A DNA stretch of 64,000 nucleotides from positions 1-64,000 of the forward strand of contig JAUMVJ010000005.1 in assembly GCA_030530215.1 (NCBI GenBank), written 5' to 3'. The stretch comes from Coriobacteriia bacterium. GTDB lineage: Bacteria > Actinomycetota > Coriobacteriia > Coriobacteriales > Eggerthellaceae. Position numbers and translations under genes: made by a program. The notes under the pieces were generated by a model. It was not told the origin of the DNA. It did no database searches and saw only the letters and a list, made by a program, of their open reading frames with translations. Each line of letters opens with the position of its first letter. Position 1 is the first letter of the stretch. Positions 43,039 through 51,916 of this stretch are shown here, piece after piece.

Positions 43039-45255
43039 CTACTTGACTTTAACCTTGACGGTGACGGTCTTGGTGGCGGCGTTGTAGTTGCCGTTGCCGG
43101 CTGCCTTAACCACGACCTTGACCTTGTAGGTGCCTTTCTTGGTCTTCTTCTTGACGGTGATCTTGCCGTTGGAGGCGACGCTCAGCTTGGCGGAGCCGCT
43201 CTTCTTGGCGTAGGTCACCTTGCCCTGGGCGCCCGTCACCTTGATGGCACCGGAGACCTTTTGGACCTTCTTCTTCACCTTGGCCTTTTTCACGGTCTTG
43301 GTGGAAGCCTTGGCGGTGAGGCTCTGGTTGGCCTTGGCGATGGTGAATTTGCTGCTTGCAGTGTCCTTGTAGCCGCCAATGCCGGTGATGGTGATGCTTG
43401 CCGTGCCTGTGTTGGTGTTGTTGACGTAGCTTAGCGTGTAATCGGTGCCCTGGCTGAGCGTTTTGCCGTCAAGGGTAACGCTCACCTTAGGCTGTCGAGC
43501 CTTGCCATTGTAGGTGCAGGTACCGCTGATGCTGATCTTGGCATTGGAGAGCGAGGCAACCTTGCTGGCAATTGCTTTCTCAGCGTTTACCAGGGTGTCG
43601 ATATTCGTAACGAAGCCCTTAACGTCGGAGCAGAGCGCATCGTAGGCGCTGCGCTGAGCGGCAACGGCGGCCTCGTCGGAGGTATCCATGCTTGCGATGC
43701 CCTCGTTCACCTCGCTGGCTTTAACCATTTGCTCAAGATCGTAGATGGTCTTGCAGCCCGAAGTATGGCCGATGGTGTAGCCGACGCTTATATGGGTGAT
43801 GTTCGGGTCTTTGGTGGTTATCGTGTAATAGCCCTCGCTATCGCGATTCTTGAAGCTAACGTAGTCGGTTTCAAAGTCGGCCCAGCTGTAGCTCGTGGTG
43901 GTTTCGCCTTTTTTGTTGGTGGATGTTTGCGGGTTCAGCTGCAAAGACGTCGGATCGTATTTAACCAGCTCCGTTTTGTCAGACTTGTTCTTCACGATGT
44001 CATGATTCTCTGCGGAGGTGGTGGAACCGCCCAAGGCATAGATGCTGAAATCGGTGGGTACCGAGGCGCCGCTGCGATCCTGGAGCTTGTAGTAGTGCTT
44101 GATGGTATAGGTACCGTCGTCGTTCTTGGTCACTGACGTGCTGTCGAGCGGGTTGCTGGAGACGTCGATGGAGGAATTGCTGGTGTTGTTCTTTTCGCCA
44201 TCGATGGTGATCTTCACGTTGTCGGCGATGGTTTTCACGTAGCCATCGTTGACCGAGCTCATGATGGCCTCAACGTAAGGGGTTGAAACCAGGGTGGCGC
44301 CGGTAACGGTATCAAGGTCTGATGTTGCGTCGGAGCCGCCGTTGAGCGAGCTGGCATAGGCCTGCAAAGTGCGCTGCGAAATCATGGATGCGGTTGCATA
44401 TGCCCATTTGTCGCGGTTGGTGGAGGCCATGTTGCCCGTGTAGGACGCATCGTCGTCGTAGCTAGTGTCGGCAACGCAATTGTCGATGTAGTTGTTCGCG
44501 GTGTCGCTTCCGTCAACTGAGCCATCTTCGCCGATAGTGAAGTAGGTGTCGAAGTAGAGCCCGTTTTCAGTGCCAATTTGGTAACGAACGCGAACCAGGT
44601 TGATGTCTTGGTAGTCGCCGAGGGTGATGGTGCCCTTTTCGTCCCAGTTAGCGCTGTTGGAGGCAACTTCGTAGCTCATGTCTTTCCCGTCGGAATCCTG
44701 ATTGACGGCATTATCGGACACGCTCATAAGGGTGACCGCATTAACGCTGTAGCCAGCGGAGTTGGCGCCGGTCAAAGAAGCGGTGTACACGCCATCGGAC
44801 TTCTTCTCCGCGTTGAAGTTAACACCCTTTGGCAGATATCCGTTGATGTAGACCTTGTTATGGCCGGAGCGCATGTAGCCCCAGGTGCCAGCGAAGGTGT
44901 CGTTGGCGCTGCTCATATCGATGGCGGTCATGGTTCCAGATTTATCGTAGGTGATTTTGGTGTAAACGCTGTAGCCCAGGAAGTGCGCGCCGTTATCGGA
45001 GTTCGCGTAGCCGCGGTAGGTCACGCTGCTGGAGCCGTCCGAGTTCGTTTTCTGATCGACCTTTTCAACGGAGCCGATGTCCAGGCCGTCGGAGGTTTGG
45101 CCGTCTTTACCGAAGATGACCATGTTGTCGTTGCTGTATTCGTAATGAGCGAACGCGGCGGCAGGTGCCAGGGATAGGGCAAGGCCGCAGGTTACGAGCG
45201 CGCAGCAAGACTTTTTGCTCAAAGTTCCGAGCTTTGGGAGTGGAGTATACTTCAT
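43039..45255 (-). CDS. Large secreted protein with a flavinylation-like motif and a C-terminal lysine-rich module
   Basis: A 738-residue exported protein. A signal peptide (~1-36, ending AFA) is followed by a beta-rich region of unknown family. Then comes LDTVTGATLVSTPYVEAIM (~305-325), which fits the Dxx[S/T]GAT motif where ApbE attaches FMN. The C-terminal part has an MBG/Ig-like segment (CTYNGKARQPKVSVTLDGK) and a ~98-residue basic module rich in VKKAKVKKKVQKV-type sequence. That module is identical in DNA to the end of the gene at 45925. The ApbE gene is about 5.4 kb away. Function is inferred only: an extracellular redox or surface protein. Confidence 0.65.
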   Translation of the reverse strand: MKYTPLPKLGTLSKKSCCALVTCGLALSLAPAAAFAHYEYSNDNMVIFGKDGQTSDGLDIGSVEKVDQKTNSDGSSSVTYRGYANSDNGAHFLGYSVYTKITYDKSGTMTAIDMSSANDTFAGTWGYMRSGHNKVYINGYLPKGVNFNAEKKSDGVYTASLTGANSAGYSVNAVTLMSVSDNAVNQDSDGKDMSYEVASNSANWDEKGTITLGDYQDINLVRVRYQIGTENGLYFDTYFTIGEDGSVDGSDTANNYIDNCVADTSYDDDASYTGNMASTNRDKWAYATASMISQRTLQAYASSLNGGSDATSDLDTVTGATLVSTPYVEAIMSSVNDGYVKTIADNVKITIDGEKNNTSNSSIDVSSNPLDSTSVTKNDDGTYTIKHYYKLQDRSGASVPTDFSIYALGGSTTSAENHDIVKNKSDKTELVKYDPTSLQLNPQTSTNKKGETTTSYSWADFETDYVSFKNRDSEGYYTITTKDPNITHISVGYTIGHTSGCKTIYDLEQMVKASEVNEGIASMDTSDEAAVAAQRSAYDALCSDVKGFVTNIDTLVNAEKAIASKVASLSNAKISISGTCTYNGKARQPKVSVTLDGKTLSQGTDYTLSYVNNTNTGTASITITGIGGYKDTASSKFTIAKANQSLTAKASTKTVKKAKVKKKVQKVSGAIKVTGAQGKVTYAKKSGSAKLSVASNGKITVKKKTKKGTYKVKVVVKAAGNGNYNAATKTVTVKVKVK
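43049..43345 (-). repeat. 297-bp exact copy of 45935-46231
   Basis: The C-terminal module of the two secreted proteins is the same over 297 consecutive bases, silent sites included. It ends abruptly within the coding frame at TGGCGATGGTG. Such identity implies recent duplication or gene conversion of a domain cassette. Confidence 0.9.
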
Positions 45256-45600
45256 ACGATCCTTTCTGTAGTGGCTGTGGTGAGCCCGCGGAATGGAGGG
45301 GCTTCCTGCACTACGCCAATAGATTGCAGGAAGCTTTTTTGTTGGTGTTCGCGCCGCCTAAAGCGCAAAAGTCGTTAAAAAATAAGAGAGAAAGGATGAG
45401 GCCGTTAGATTAGCCTCGGGAAAAGAAAAAGCTTTGCATGCTGGAGCAGGCAAAGCACAGTTAATGCACGGCTATATAACCACCCCCTTTACCCTGGTGA
45501 GCAAACTGAATATTGCAAAGCCTATGTTTGGTGCCCTGCAAAACAGCCGCAACCAAGGCGACTCGGGGGTCGGATTCCGCCGACACTTTTAAGACCGACG
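45256..45600 (-). promoter_or_regulatory. Long structured leader of the secreted-protein gene
   Basis: The minus-strand leader contains an intrinsic terminator at 45422-45457: GCTTTGC, a loop, GCAAAGC, then TTTTTCTTTT, about 165 bases before the start codon. The ~150 bases upstream are rich in potential stems (for example GTCGGCGGAATCCGAC). Promoter-proximal termination suggests attenuation or a riboswitch, or a separate small RNA. No known riboswitch class could be matched by eye. A plus-strand terminator (GCTTCCTGCA/TGCAGGAAGC then T6) sits at 45301-45340, opposite to this leader. Confidence 0.5.
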
Positions 45601-45604
45601 AAAT

Positions 45605-45620
45605 GTTAGCATAGGTTAAC
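45605..45620. promoter_or_regulatory. GTTAGC-N4-GTTAAC site
   Basis: A 6-4-6 motif, GTTAGC-ATAG-GTTAAC, at the upstream end of the leader of the secreted-protein gene (43039-45255). It belongs to a group of sites spread over the flavin cluster. Confidence 0.5.
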
Positions 45621-45818
45621 TTTAAAGACGAAGAGGAATTTTAAGAAGTTTCTAAATTTATGCTGGTGGTTTATCGGGCTTCTTTTACGCGCCTTGTTTC
45701 TTGCTTGCTCGTGGGGCTTGCAGGGTTTTCGGCGGCTTGTGCGTTCCTGGCGTGGCTTTGCGGGCGGGTCTGGCCTTGGTTCTGGCGACATTTGGTGGCA
45801 TGGCAGCGCGCAAAGAAA

Positions 45819-45845
45819 GAGGGCGCAGCTAAAAGCTGCGTCCTC
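45819..45845 (-). terminator. Terminator of the second secreted-protein gene
   Basis: Minus-strand stem GAGGACGCAGCT / AGCTGCGCCCTC around TTT, followed by TTTCTTTG. It lies 80 bases beyond the stop at 45925. The remaining bases of 45621-45924 hold no supported gene. Confidence 0.65.
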
Positions 45846-45924
45846 CCTGATAGTTAGATTTACTGTCGGGCTAACTAGAGGGGCAAGTTGCCTTTCTAGC
45901 TTGTAGCAGTGCGGTTAGTAAACC

Positions 45925-47853
45925 TTATTTCACCTTAACCTTGACGGTGACGGTCTTGGTGGCGGCGTTGTAGTTGCCGTTGCCGGCTGCCTTAACCACG
46001 ACCTTGACCTTGTAGGTGCCTTTCTTGGTCTTCTTCTTGACGGTGATCTTGCCGTTGGAGGCGACGCTCAGCTTGGCGGAGCCGCTCTTCTTGGCGTAGG
46101 TCACCTTGCCCTGGGCGCCCGTCACCTTGATGGCACCGGAGACCTTTTGGACCTTCTTCTTCACCTTGGCCTTTTTCACGGTCTTGGTGGAAGCCTTGGC
46201 GGTGAGGCTCTGGTTGGCCTTGGCGATGGTGTAGCTCTGGCTCACAGCGGAAGTGTCGCCCTCGGCATTCCATGCGTAGCCCTTAGCAGGTGCAACTTGA
46301 GCAGTATAGGTGCCTGCGTTGGTCTGCTTCCCGCTAACGGTGTAGCCTGCGCCGTCCTTGAAGGGCGACTGCTGCTTGCCGTTGTAGGTGAGCTTAGTGG
46401 AGCCCGCAGTTGGCTTTGCGATCACCTTGACAAGGTTGTTAAGAGCCTCAGTGACGTGCTTGATCTGCTGGCTGCAAGCAGCTTCGGTGGCGTCGTTTTT
46501 GGCGAGCAATTCCTCGGCTTCACCAAGCTCGATCTTAAGGTTATTCCAGGTTTTACTGGTGTAGTCTTTCTCGGTTAAAGCTGCACCCTGATCGTAAATA
46601 GCCTGAAGCTTCTGCTTCGTGTTTTCTGTGACGAGGGTTCCATCATCAATGTTGCTTTCAGAGATGGAGAACAAAGAAGTCGTATAGTCTTCGTAGCCAA
46701 GCGCATGGACGGTGAGCTTCCAGTAGCCCGTGCCATCGTAGCCTTCAGGGAATTGGCAGCGAATGGAGTCAGTTAGGCCCAGCTGAATATGCATTTTTTT
46801 ATGCATCCAGTTATCAGCAGCAAACTTAGTGCCGAAGGTTTGAACAACGTTGGTACCGGTGGAGTCGTTTCCATAGTAGGTCCAGGTTACCGATTGAAGA
46901 TTGGAACCAAGGTCGCCATAATCGCCATCAAGGTCAACGCGAATCATCTCGCCAAAAGCTCCAGGCTCAACGTCTCCTCCAATTTCGGCGACGATTGGAT
47001 AGATTTTGCCGGCTTTATCTTGGTCCGAGGCTGCTTCGTAACCCTCTTTAGTCGTCTCGGTGACTTTCTTCAAAGAGCTTTGATCTTTAATACCGGAACC
47101 GGTTAGGGATTCGACGGCGGCCGAGAAGCTAAAGCTGCCGTCTGCATTTTCGGTTGCGGTTTTTAGGCCATGGGTGGTTGCGTCTACGTCGGCGATTGCC
47201 GTGTAGGACTTAAGAACATTTTCAGTGTAGCCGCCAGTAAGGGTGCCACCGTTTTCTACGACAGCGTAGCCCTCTTTTTCACGGTCGGTCTTGAAGGCTT
47301 CGAATTCAGAGGTCTTTACTTTGACAGGGACATACTTGAGGCCGTAAACATCGTAGGTTTGAAGGGTGTATACAACGCCGTTATAGGTGCAGTAGCCCTT
47401 AGCAACGCCGCTCACTTTCGCTGTTTTGTATTCAACGGTTTCACCACTAGTGGTGGTAAAGCTTTTTCCGTCGTCGGCCCAATGGGAGATTGCAAAGTCC
47501 TTTTTGTTGCCGTTATCGTCCTGGGCATGGATGGTGGCGTTGCACTGGAAGCTGCCGCGATGGAGTCCATGGTTGGTCGTAGCGCGAGACACTGTGTCAA
47601 AAGCGCCGCGGTCGTACTGTCCGCTGGAGTCGGTTTTGTCGGAAGTCTCGGAGCTTCCTGCTGCCAGGACGTCTTCGCCGGCCCAATACTCGGCCCAGCT
47701 GAGGCCTGCGTAGCAGTAGGTGTAGTCGTCGTCGCTTGTGGTTTCAGCGGCGTTTGCCTGGCTTGCGTTGATCAATGCCGTGGAAGACATCGACAAAGCC
47801 AGAGCGCCGGCAAAGAACAACCTTGCCGGCTTGGTTGCAGCGATCTTTATCAA
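45925..47853 (-). CDS. Secreted protein with Tp47-like N-terminal region and C-terminal lysine-rich module
   Basis: A 642-residue exported protein with a signal peptide (~1-35). The N-terminal half contains YTYCYAGLSWAEYW (~43) and FDTVSRATTNHGLHRGSFQ (~84), sequences I associate with the Tp47 penicillin-binding lipoprotein family; this assignment is tentative. A Gly is replaced by Arg in DTVSRAT, which otherwise looks like a flavinylation motif. A helical region (~430-480), an MBG-like domain (~485-540) and the same 98-residue basic module as the neighbouring secreted protein follow. GAAAGGAGG precedes the ATG. Both proteins are probably wall-associated. Confidence 0.6.
   Translation of the reverse strand: MIKIAATKPARLFFAGALALSMSSTALINASQANAAETTSDDDYTYCYAGLSWAEYWAGEDVLAAGSSETSDKTDSSGQYDRGAFDTVSRATTNHGLHRGSFQCNATIHAQDDNGNKKDFAISHWADDGKSFTTTSGETVEYKTAKVSGVAKGYCTYNGVVYTLQTYDVYGLKYVPVKVKTSEFEAFKTDREKEGYAVVENGGTLTGGYTENVLKSYTAIADVDATTHGLKTATENADGSFSFSAAVESLTGSGIKDQSSLKKVTETTKEGYEAASDQDKAGKIYPIVAEIGGDVEPGAFGEMIRVDLDGDYGDLGSNLQSVTWTYYGNDSTGTNVVQTFGTKFAADNWMHKKMHIQLGLTDSIRCQFPEGYDGTGYWKLTVHALGYEDYTTSLFSISESNIDDGTLVTENTKQKLQAIYDQGAALTEKDYTSKTWNNLKIELGEAEELLAKNDATEAACSQQIKHVTEALNNLVKVIAKPTAGSTKLTYNGKQQSPFKDGAGYTVSGKQTNAGTYTAQVAPAKGYAWNAEGDTSAVSQSYTIAKANQSLTAKASTKTVKKAKVKKKVQKVSGAIKVTGAQGKVTYAKKSGSAKLSVASNGKITVKKKTKKGTYKVKVVVKAAGNGNYNAATKTVTVKVKVK
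45935..46231 (-). repeat. 297-bp exact copy of 43049-43345
   Basis: Second copy of the C-terminal cassette; see the entry at 43049. It lies at the same reading frame and end position relative to the stop codon. Confidence 0.9.
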
Positions 47854-47946
47854 GATCGCCTCCTTTCTCTCTTCTTAAAGCTCGCGCTTTTGCCAGGCTA
47901 AGCAGCCACTAGGCAATGGCTGCGCAAAAGACCTTGCTTTAAGTTT

Positions 47947-47996
47947 GTTAGCCAGAGCTAACTTAATATGACTATTAGATGTTAACTGTGGTTAAC
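47947..47996. promoter_or_regulatory. Paired GTTARC-N4-GYTAAC sites
   Basis: Two 6-4-6 palindromic motifs 34 bases apart: GTTAGC-CAGA-GCTAAC (47947-47962) and GTTAAC-TGTG-GTTAAC (47981-47996). They lie 94-143 bases upstream of the secreted-protein start at 47853, where a promoter is expected. The leader between them and the gene can fold into a nested hairpin (TTTTGC…GCAGCCA/TGGCTGC…GCAAAA). Confidence 0.6.
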
Positions 47997-48058
47997 AGTT
48001 GGTCAAGGGGTGAAATCAGCGAAATTGAAAATCTTGGATATACGGCGCTGTAGGCGGG

Positions 48059-48847
48059 TTAAAGAAGTGCACAAAGAAACAAGAACGCCGCGCCGAGAGC
48101 AAGGGCTGCCATGTCATTTGGCCCAAGCTTGTAGCCGCGGAAGCAAGTTCTGTCGCTCGTGACCCCATACTCCCTATTCGCTATAGCCAAGCTAAGCGTT
48201 TCTGAGCGGTGAAAGGCGCTGGTGAATAGCGCGGTGATCGTAGGGATTTGAGCCTGAACAAGCTTTGCTGGGCTTGCATCGCGCGTTGAAAAATCGGCCC
48301 CTCTGGCTACTTGCGCTTTGCGGATCCTCTGCAATTTCTCGGAGAAACTGGGGATAAAACGCAGCGCCATGCCCAGACCGAGCGCAAGATCGTCCACTTT
48401 CACGCCGATGTGCTTAAGCGGCGAGCATAAAAGCGCGGTTGCGTCGGTAAGCTCTGTAGGCGAGGTGGTGCGCATGAGCACCGAGGTGGCAAGAAGAATG
48501 CAGACAAAGCGCACCGCCGACTCGCAGGCGAAGTGCAGACCCTCCGAACTCAGGCCGATGCTTCCCGCTTGCCACCAGATTTCCCCACCAACAACGCAAA
48601 GGCAGTCGAAGACGAAGACGAATACGATAAGCCCCGCAAAAGGCTTGAGGCTACGAAGGGTTTGCGGTGCGGAAACTCCCGAGGCGGCCAAAATGCCCAG
48701 GCTTGCCGCGCATAGAACAAGGAACCCCAGGGCGTCCTGAGCCAGGAAAGCCCCGATCATGAACAAGAGGACGCCGAGCATCTTGCTGCGCGGGTCAAGA
48801 CGGTGCATAAGGCTCGATCCCGCCTGGTAAACGCCAAAGTCGCTCAT
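48059..48847 (-). CDS. ecfT: ECF transporter transmembrane component (EcfT)
   Basis: A 262-residue scaffold subunit of an energy-coupling factor transporter, with about five membrane helices. The coupling-helix motif appears as RKAQVARGADF (~180). It begins SLMHRLDPRSKMLG, typical of EcfT/CbiQ. The ATG at 48847 overlaps the end of the upstream S-A fusion gene by 4 bases. Together with that gene it makes a complete ECF module (S, A, T). In this context the cargo may be a flavin or its precursor. Confidence 0.85.
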   Translation of the reverse strand: MSDFGVYQAGSSLMHRLDPRSKMLGVLLFMIGAFLAQDALGFLVLCAASLGILAASGVSAPQTLRSLKPFAGLIVFVFVFDCLCVVGGEIWWQAGSIGLSSEGLHFACESAVRFVCILLATSVLMRTTSPTELTDATALLCSPLKHIGVKVDDLALGLGMALRFIPSFSEKLQRIRKAQVARGADFSTRDASPAKLVQAQIPTITALFTSAFHRSETLSLAIANREYGVTSDRTCFRGYKLGPNDMAALALGAAFLFLCALL

Positions 48848-50184
48848 TGCGCCACCTCTTTGCTTGCGAGCAGTCCGGCAAGCTGTGCGCAAAGATCTTC
48901 TTCTGAAGCCGAAGGACGAACGGGGAGCCCGGAGTTTTTGAGTTTTTGCGCAAACTCAAGCGCAAAGGGGAGTTCGAGCCCTTCGTTGGCAAAGGTGGCG
49001 CCAGCCTGGGAATTTTGCACAAGTTTGTGCGGCGCTTCCTGTAAAACGATGCGACCTTTGCTTACAAGGGCAAGGGAATCGCAGGCAAAGGCATCGTCCA
49101 TGGAGTGGGTAATGAGCACAACGGCTTTGCCTTCGCTGGCAAGCCTGCGGCAGTGAGCCATGAAACGCTTGCGCGCACAAGGGCTGAGCATCGCCGCGGA
49201 TTCATCGAACACCAGGGTGGCGGGGGACATGGCGATAAGCCCCGCTGTTGCCACCTGCTGCTTTTCTCCGCCGGAAAGCTCGGCGACAGGTCGATTGGCG
49301 AGTTCGGAAAGGTCCAGGCCGGAAAGCGTTTCGCCTACAATGGCACGCATCTCGCTGCGCGGGACGTCGCGGTTTTCCAAGCCGAAGGCGCAATCGTCCT
49401 CAACGATGGAAGAGACAATTTGGTTGTCGGGATTTTGGAAGGCGATGCCGGTGAAACCAGCGATGCGTGAGTCGGCTGCATCGCACGGACTAGCTGCGCC
49501 GCATGGGCAAATTGCGCTGTTCGGATTAGCCGCGTTGCTTGGCTCGCCCCCTAGCGGAAGCAGCCCTGCTATCTTAAGGGCGAGGGTGGTTTTTCCCGAG
49601 CCGTTGCGCCCGACCACTGCTGTGATCTTACCTGGCTCAACGGCGAGCTCTTCCCCTTCAAAACGATAGGGCCTGGCGGTGGGCGTGGGCACGGCGGCAA
49701 CAACCCCCTGGGCAACAAGCCCGGTTAGAAACCCGGTGATGCAGGCGGCAAAGGCCAGCACAGGCAGCGTTAGGAAGACCGCCGTGGTGGAAAGGAAGAA
49801 GGCCGCCACCGCAAGCTGCCCCGTGTTGTGGAGGATGGCGGCAACCATGCTGGTGGGAACAAGGTCGATCCAGGGGATCGCGCGGCAGACGAGCATTCCT
49901 GCGAAGGCCAAAAGGGTGCCGCCCGCACTGTAGGCCAGCATTAAGGGCGAGCCAAACAAAAAACCCGAGGCCAATACCTTGATGAGCATGACAAGGGTGG
50001 CGCTGCGCACATCGCAGAGGCAAAGCGCAATAAGGACGGCGATGTTAGCGAGCCCTAGCTTGATACCCGGTACCGCAAAGGGCAGTGGAATCATGGTTTC
50101 CAGGTAGCTTAAAACCAGGGCAAGGGCCGACATAAGCGCGACTTGGGCAAGCCTTCTGATGCGTACGATACGTTGCTGCTCCAT
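48844..50184 (-). CDS. Fused Gx/EetB-like S-component and ECF ATPase
   Basis: A 446-residue fusion. Residues ~1-170 are a membrane domain of the Gx transporter (heptaprenyl diphosphate synthase component I-like) family, beginning ALMSALALVLSYLETMIPLP. From ~185 an ABC ATPase follows: Walker A as VGRNGSGKTT, Q-loop as AFQNPDNQIVSS, signature as LSGGEKQQVATAG, and Walker B as LVFDESAAML (Ser in place of the usual Pro after DE), with the H-loop in LITHSMDD. S and A subunits are normally separate genes. The single ATPase would have to act as a homodimer. It is cotranscribed with ecfT and the NusG-II/ApbE genes. Confidence 0.82.
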   Translation of the reverse strand: MEQQRIVRIRRLAQVALMSALALVLSYLETMIPLPFAVPGIKLGLANIAVLIALCLCDVRSATLVMLIKVLASGFLFGSPLMLAYSAGGTLLAFAGMLVCRAIPWIDLVPTSMVAAILHNTGQLAVAAFFLSTTAVFLTLPVLAFAACITGFLTGLVAQGVVAAVPTPTARPYRFEGEELAVEPGKITAVVGRNGSGKTTLALKIAGLLPLGGEPSNAANPNSAICPCGAASPCDAADSRIAGFTGIAFQNPDNQIVSSIVEDDCAFGLENRDVPRSEMRAIVGETLSGLDLSELANRPVAELSGGEKQQVATAGLIAMSPATLVFDESAAMLSPCARKRFMAHCRRLASEGKAVVLITHSMDDAFACDSLALVSKGRIVLQEAPHKLVQNSQAGATFANEGLELPFALEFAQKLKNSGLPVRPSASEEDLCAQLAGLLASKEVAQ

Positions 50185-50223
50185 GCGGGCTCCCCTGCGT
50201 TGCTGCGCGGCAATCGGCCGCCC

Positions 50224-50694
50224 TTAGCGGCTACTTGCGTCGAAGCTGTCGGCTTTGGAAGTGTCCATCGATCCGGATTTGCCTTCGTCGGATACGATTT
50301 CGATCCAGAGTTTATGGGGCAGGCAGATGATCTGCTTGTCGGCAGTGCTGATGGTGCCCTGGTGCACGCAGTCTTGGTTGTCGCAATCGGCGCTTTCAAC
50401 GCGCACCTCGCCGTTTTTCACCACAACGGTGTTGGTGCCGTAGCTGGTGGTGAAGGTTTTGGTGGTGTCTTCGGCCAGGCTCAGCTTGGTGGTGCCGCCG
50501 TCACCGTCGTGCACGAGAGCGGAAGTTCCCGTCCCAGCGGAAGCGTTCGACAAAAGCACGAAGCCCCAGGCGAACACGACGACGGCAAAAATCACCGCTA
50601 CGGCAAGGACGCTGCGGTTTTTCTTCTGCTTGTAGCCCATGGTTGCAAGCGCCGCCTTGGAGGTTGGATTGATGTTTTGTTTGAACAAAATCAT
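50224..50694 (-). CDS. NusG domain II-containing membrane protein (EetA-like)
   Basis: A 156-residue protein with one transmembrane helix (~29-50) and an external NusG-II-type beta domain (~70-140). The domain signature is DCDNQDCVHQGTI, then IICLPHKLWIEIV. Such proteins recur beside Gx-family and ApbE genes in flavin-based extracellular electron-transfer loci. Its start follows the ApbE stop by 2 bases, so the two are translationally linked. A biochemical role is not known; an assembly or electron-transfer partner is likely. Confidence 0.8.
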   Translation of the reverse strand: MILFKQNINPTSKAALATMGYKQKKNRSVLAVAVIFAVVVFAWGFVLLSNASAGTGTSALVHDGDGGTTKLSLAEDTTKTFTTSYGTNTVVVKNGEVRVESADCDNQDCVHQGTISTADKQIICLPHKLWIEIVSDEGKSGSMDTSKADSFDASSR

Positions 50695-50696
50695 GG

Positions 50697-51746
50697 TTAC
50701 AGCACCTCGAAGGGGGAGTTGTCGGTGGTGGACACTTTGTCTTTGCTGTTGACGACCAGCCCCTGGATGTCGGGGTGGCTTTTGAGGAATTCAAGCGCTT
50801 TGTCGCGCCCGAGCAGGAACAAAGTGGTGGCGTAGGCGTCGCCGTCGATGGATTTCTCGGAGTAGATGGAAGAAGCAAGAAGGTCGGTTTTGGCAGGATA
50901 GCCCGTTTTGGGGTCGAGGATGTGGTAATACATCACGCCGTCCTTGGTGAAGTTGCGCTCGTACAAACCGCTGGTAACGATGGATTTGCTGGCCGCCTCG
51001 CAGGAGGCGATCACGTTTTCACTCCCATCGCTGTTGGGGTCGTACACGCCCACCTTCCAATTGCTCCCGTCGGGCTTGGTTCCCAACACGTACACGTTGC
51101 CGCCCAAGTTCAAGCAAGCGCTTTCGCAACCGGCTTCTTTGAAAAGCTCGGCCAGGTCGTCGGCGATGTAGCCCTTGGCAATGCCGCCTAGGTCGAGCTT
51201 TGCCTTGGGGTCGGCCAGGGTAACGGTGGTGCCATCGACCGCGATGTTTTTGTAGTCGATGTGCTTGATTGCTTCCTTCAACTTTTTATCGGAGGGCTTA
51301 ATGCCTTCGTTGAAATCCCACAGGGTGCTTGCCGCGCCGATAGAGATGTCAAAGAGCCCGTCGGTTTCCTTGGAGTATTCGAGCGACTTCAAGATGATGT
51401 CGGCGGTTTCTTCGGCCACGGTAACGGGTTGGCCCTTGGCGCTGTTGATCTTGGAGATGTCGCTTCCCTCGATGGTGCGCGAGAAGATGTTCTCGAAGTA
51501 GGTGCAGCGCTCCTGCGCCTGGTCGAGCACGCTTTGCTCGCAGTAGGCGCTCAAGGTGATAACCGTGTCGAAGGCGAAGAAGGTAGTTTCGCAAGGATCG
51601 CTTGACGTGGAGCTTGAGCTAGAGCCGGTGCTTGAACAGCCTGTCAGGTAGGCCAGGGATAAGCTGGCGAGCGTGCTTGCGCCAAGCAGGGCGAAGCTGC
51701 GGCGCGTGAGGTTTGGGTTGCTGTTTAAAAGTGCGCTAGCGCTCAT
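50697..51746 (-). CDS. apbE: FAD:protein FMN transferase (ApbE), lipoprotein
   Basis: A 349-residue enzyme that attaches FMN from FAD to a Ser/Thr of target proteins outside the cell. The N-terminus has a twin-arginine-like TRRSFALLG stretch and a lipobox LTGC (~36). Family motifs are FFAFDTVITLSAY, GLFDISIGAASTLWDF, LDLGGIAKGYIADDL and CLNLGGNVYVLG, with the magnesium-site region near DGDAYATTLFLLG. Targets nearby carry DxVSGAT motifs (53018, 53545 and perhaps 43039). It heads the minus-strand unit that runs through NusG-II and the ECF genes. Confidence 0.93.
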   Translation of the reverse strand: MSASALLNSNPNLTRRSFALLGASTLASLSLAYLTGCSSTGSSSSSTSSDPCETTFFAFDTVITLSAYCEQSVLDQAQERCTYFENIFSRTIEGSDISKINSAKGQPVTVAEETADIILKSLEYSKETDGLFDISIGAASTLWDFNEGIKPSDKKLKEAIKHIDYKNIAVDGTTVTLADPKAKLDLGGIAKGYIADDLAELFKEAGCESACLNLGGNVYVLGTKPDGSNWKVGVYDPNSDGSENVIASCEAASKSIVTSGLYERNFTKDGVMYYHILDPKTGYPAKTDLLASSIYSEKSIDGDAYATTLFLLGRDKALEFLKSHPDIQGLVVNSKDKVSTTDNSPFEVL

Positions 51747-51900
51747 GCTCTTCTTTCTTCGGGTGGCGCGGGCTTGTCAGGCGATACAGGTTCGAGCGAT
51801 GCCGTCGAGTTTGGCCGAAGCTCAGAAAACCCCGAAGCCAAGTAGCCCCGACGAGTTTGCGGACACCGCTTCCCGCAGTCTCCTCGTTTGCAATGAAAAA

Positions 51901-51916
51901 GTTAACCTAGTTTAAC
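51901..51916. promoter_or_regulatory. GTTAAC-N4-TTTAAC site upstream of apbE
   Basis: GTTAAC-CTAG-TTTAAC, ~155-170 bases before the apbE start. It overlaps the stop codon of the polyferredoxin gene, whose last codons are constrained by it. It fits the pattern of the other cluster sites. Confidence 0.5.

Noticed and set aside
45527-45590. Stem-rich leader read as a c-di-GMP (GEMM) or cobalamin riboswitch
   Set aside because: Fragments such as GCAAAGCC occur only on the wrong strand or in the terminator stem, and the class core motifs are not present in order.
45660-45857. 65-residue hydrophobic plus-strand frame
   Set aside because: No ribosome site, not part of any operon, and overlaps the minus-strand terminator at 45819.
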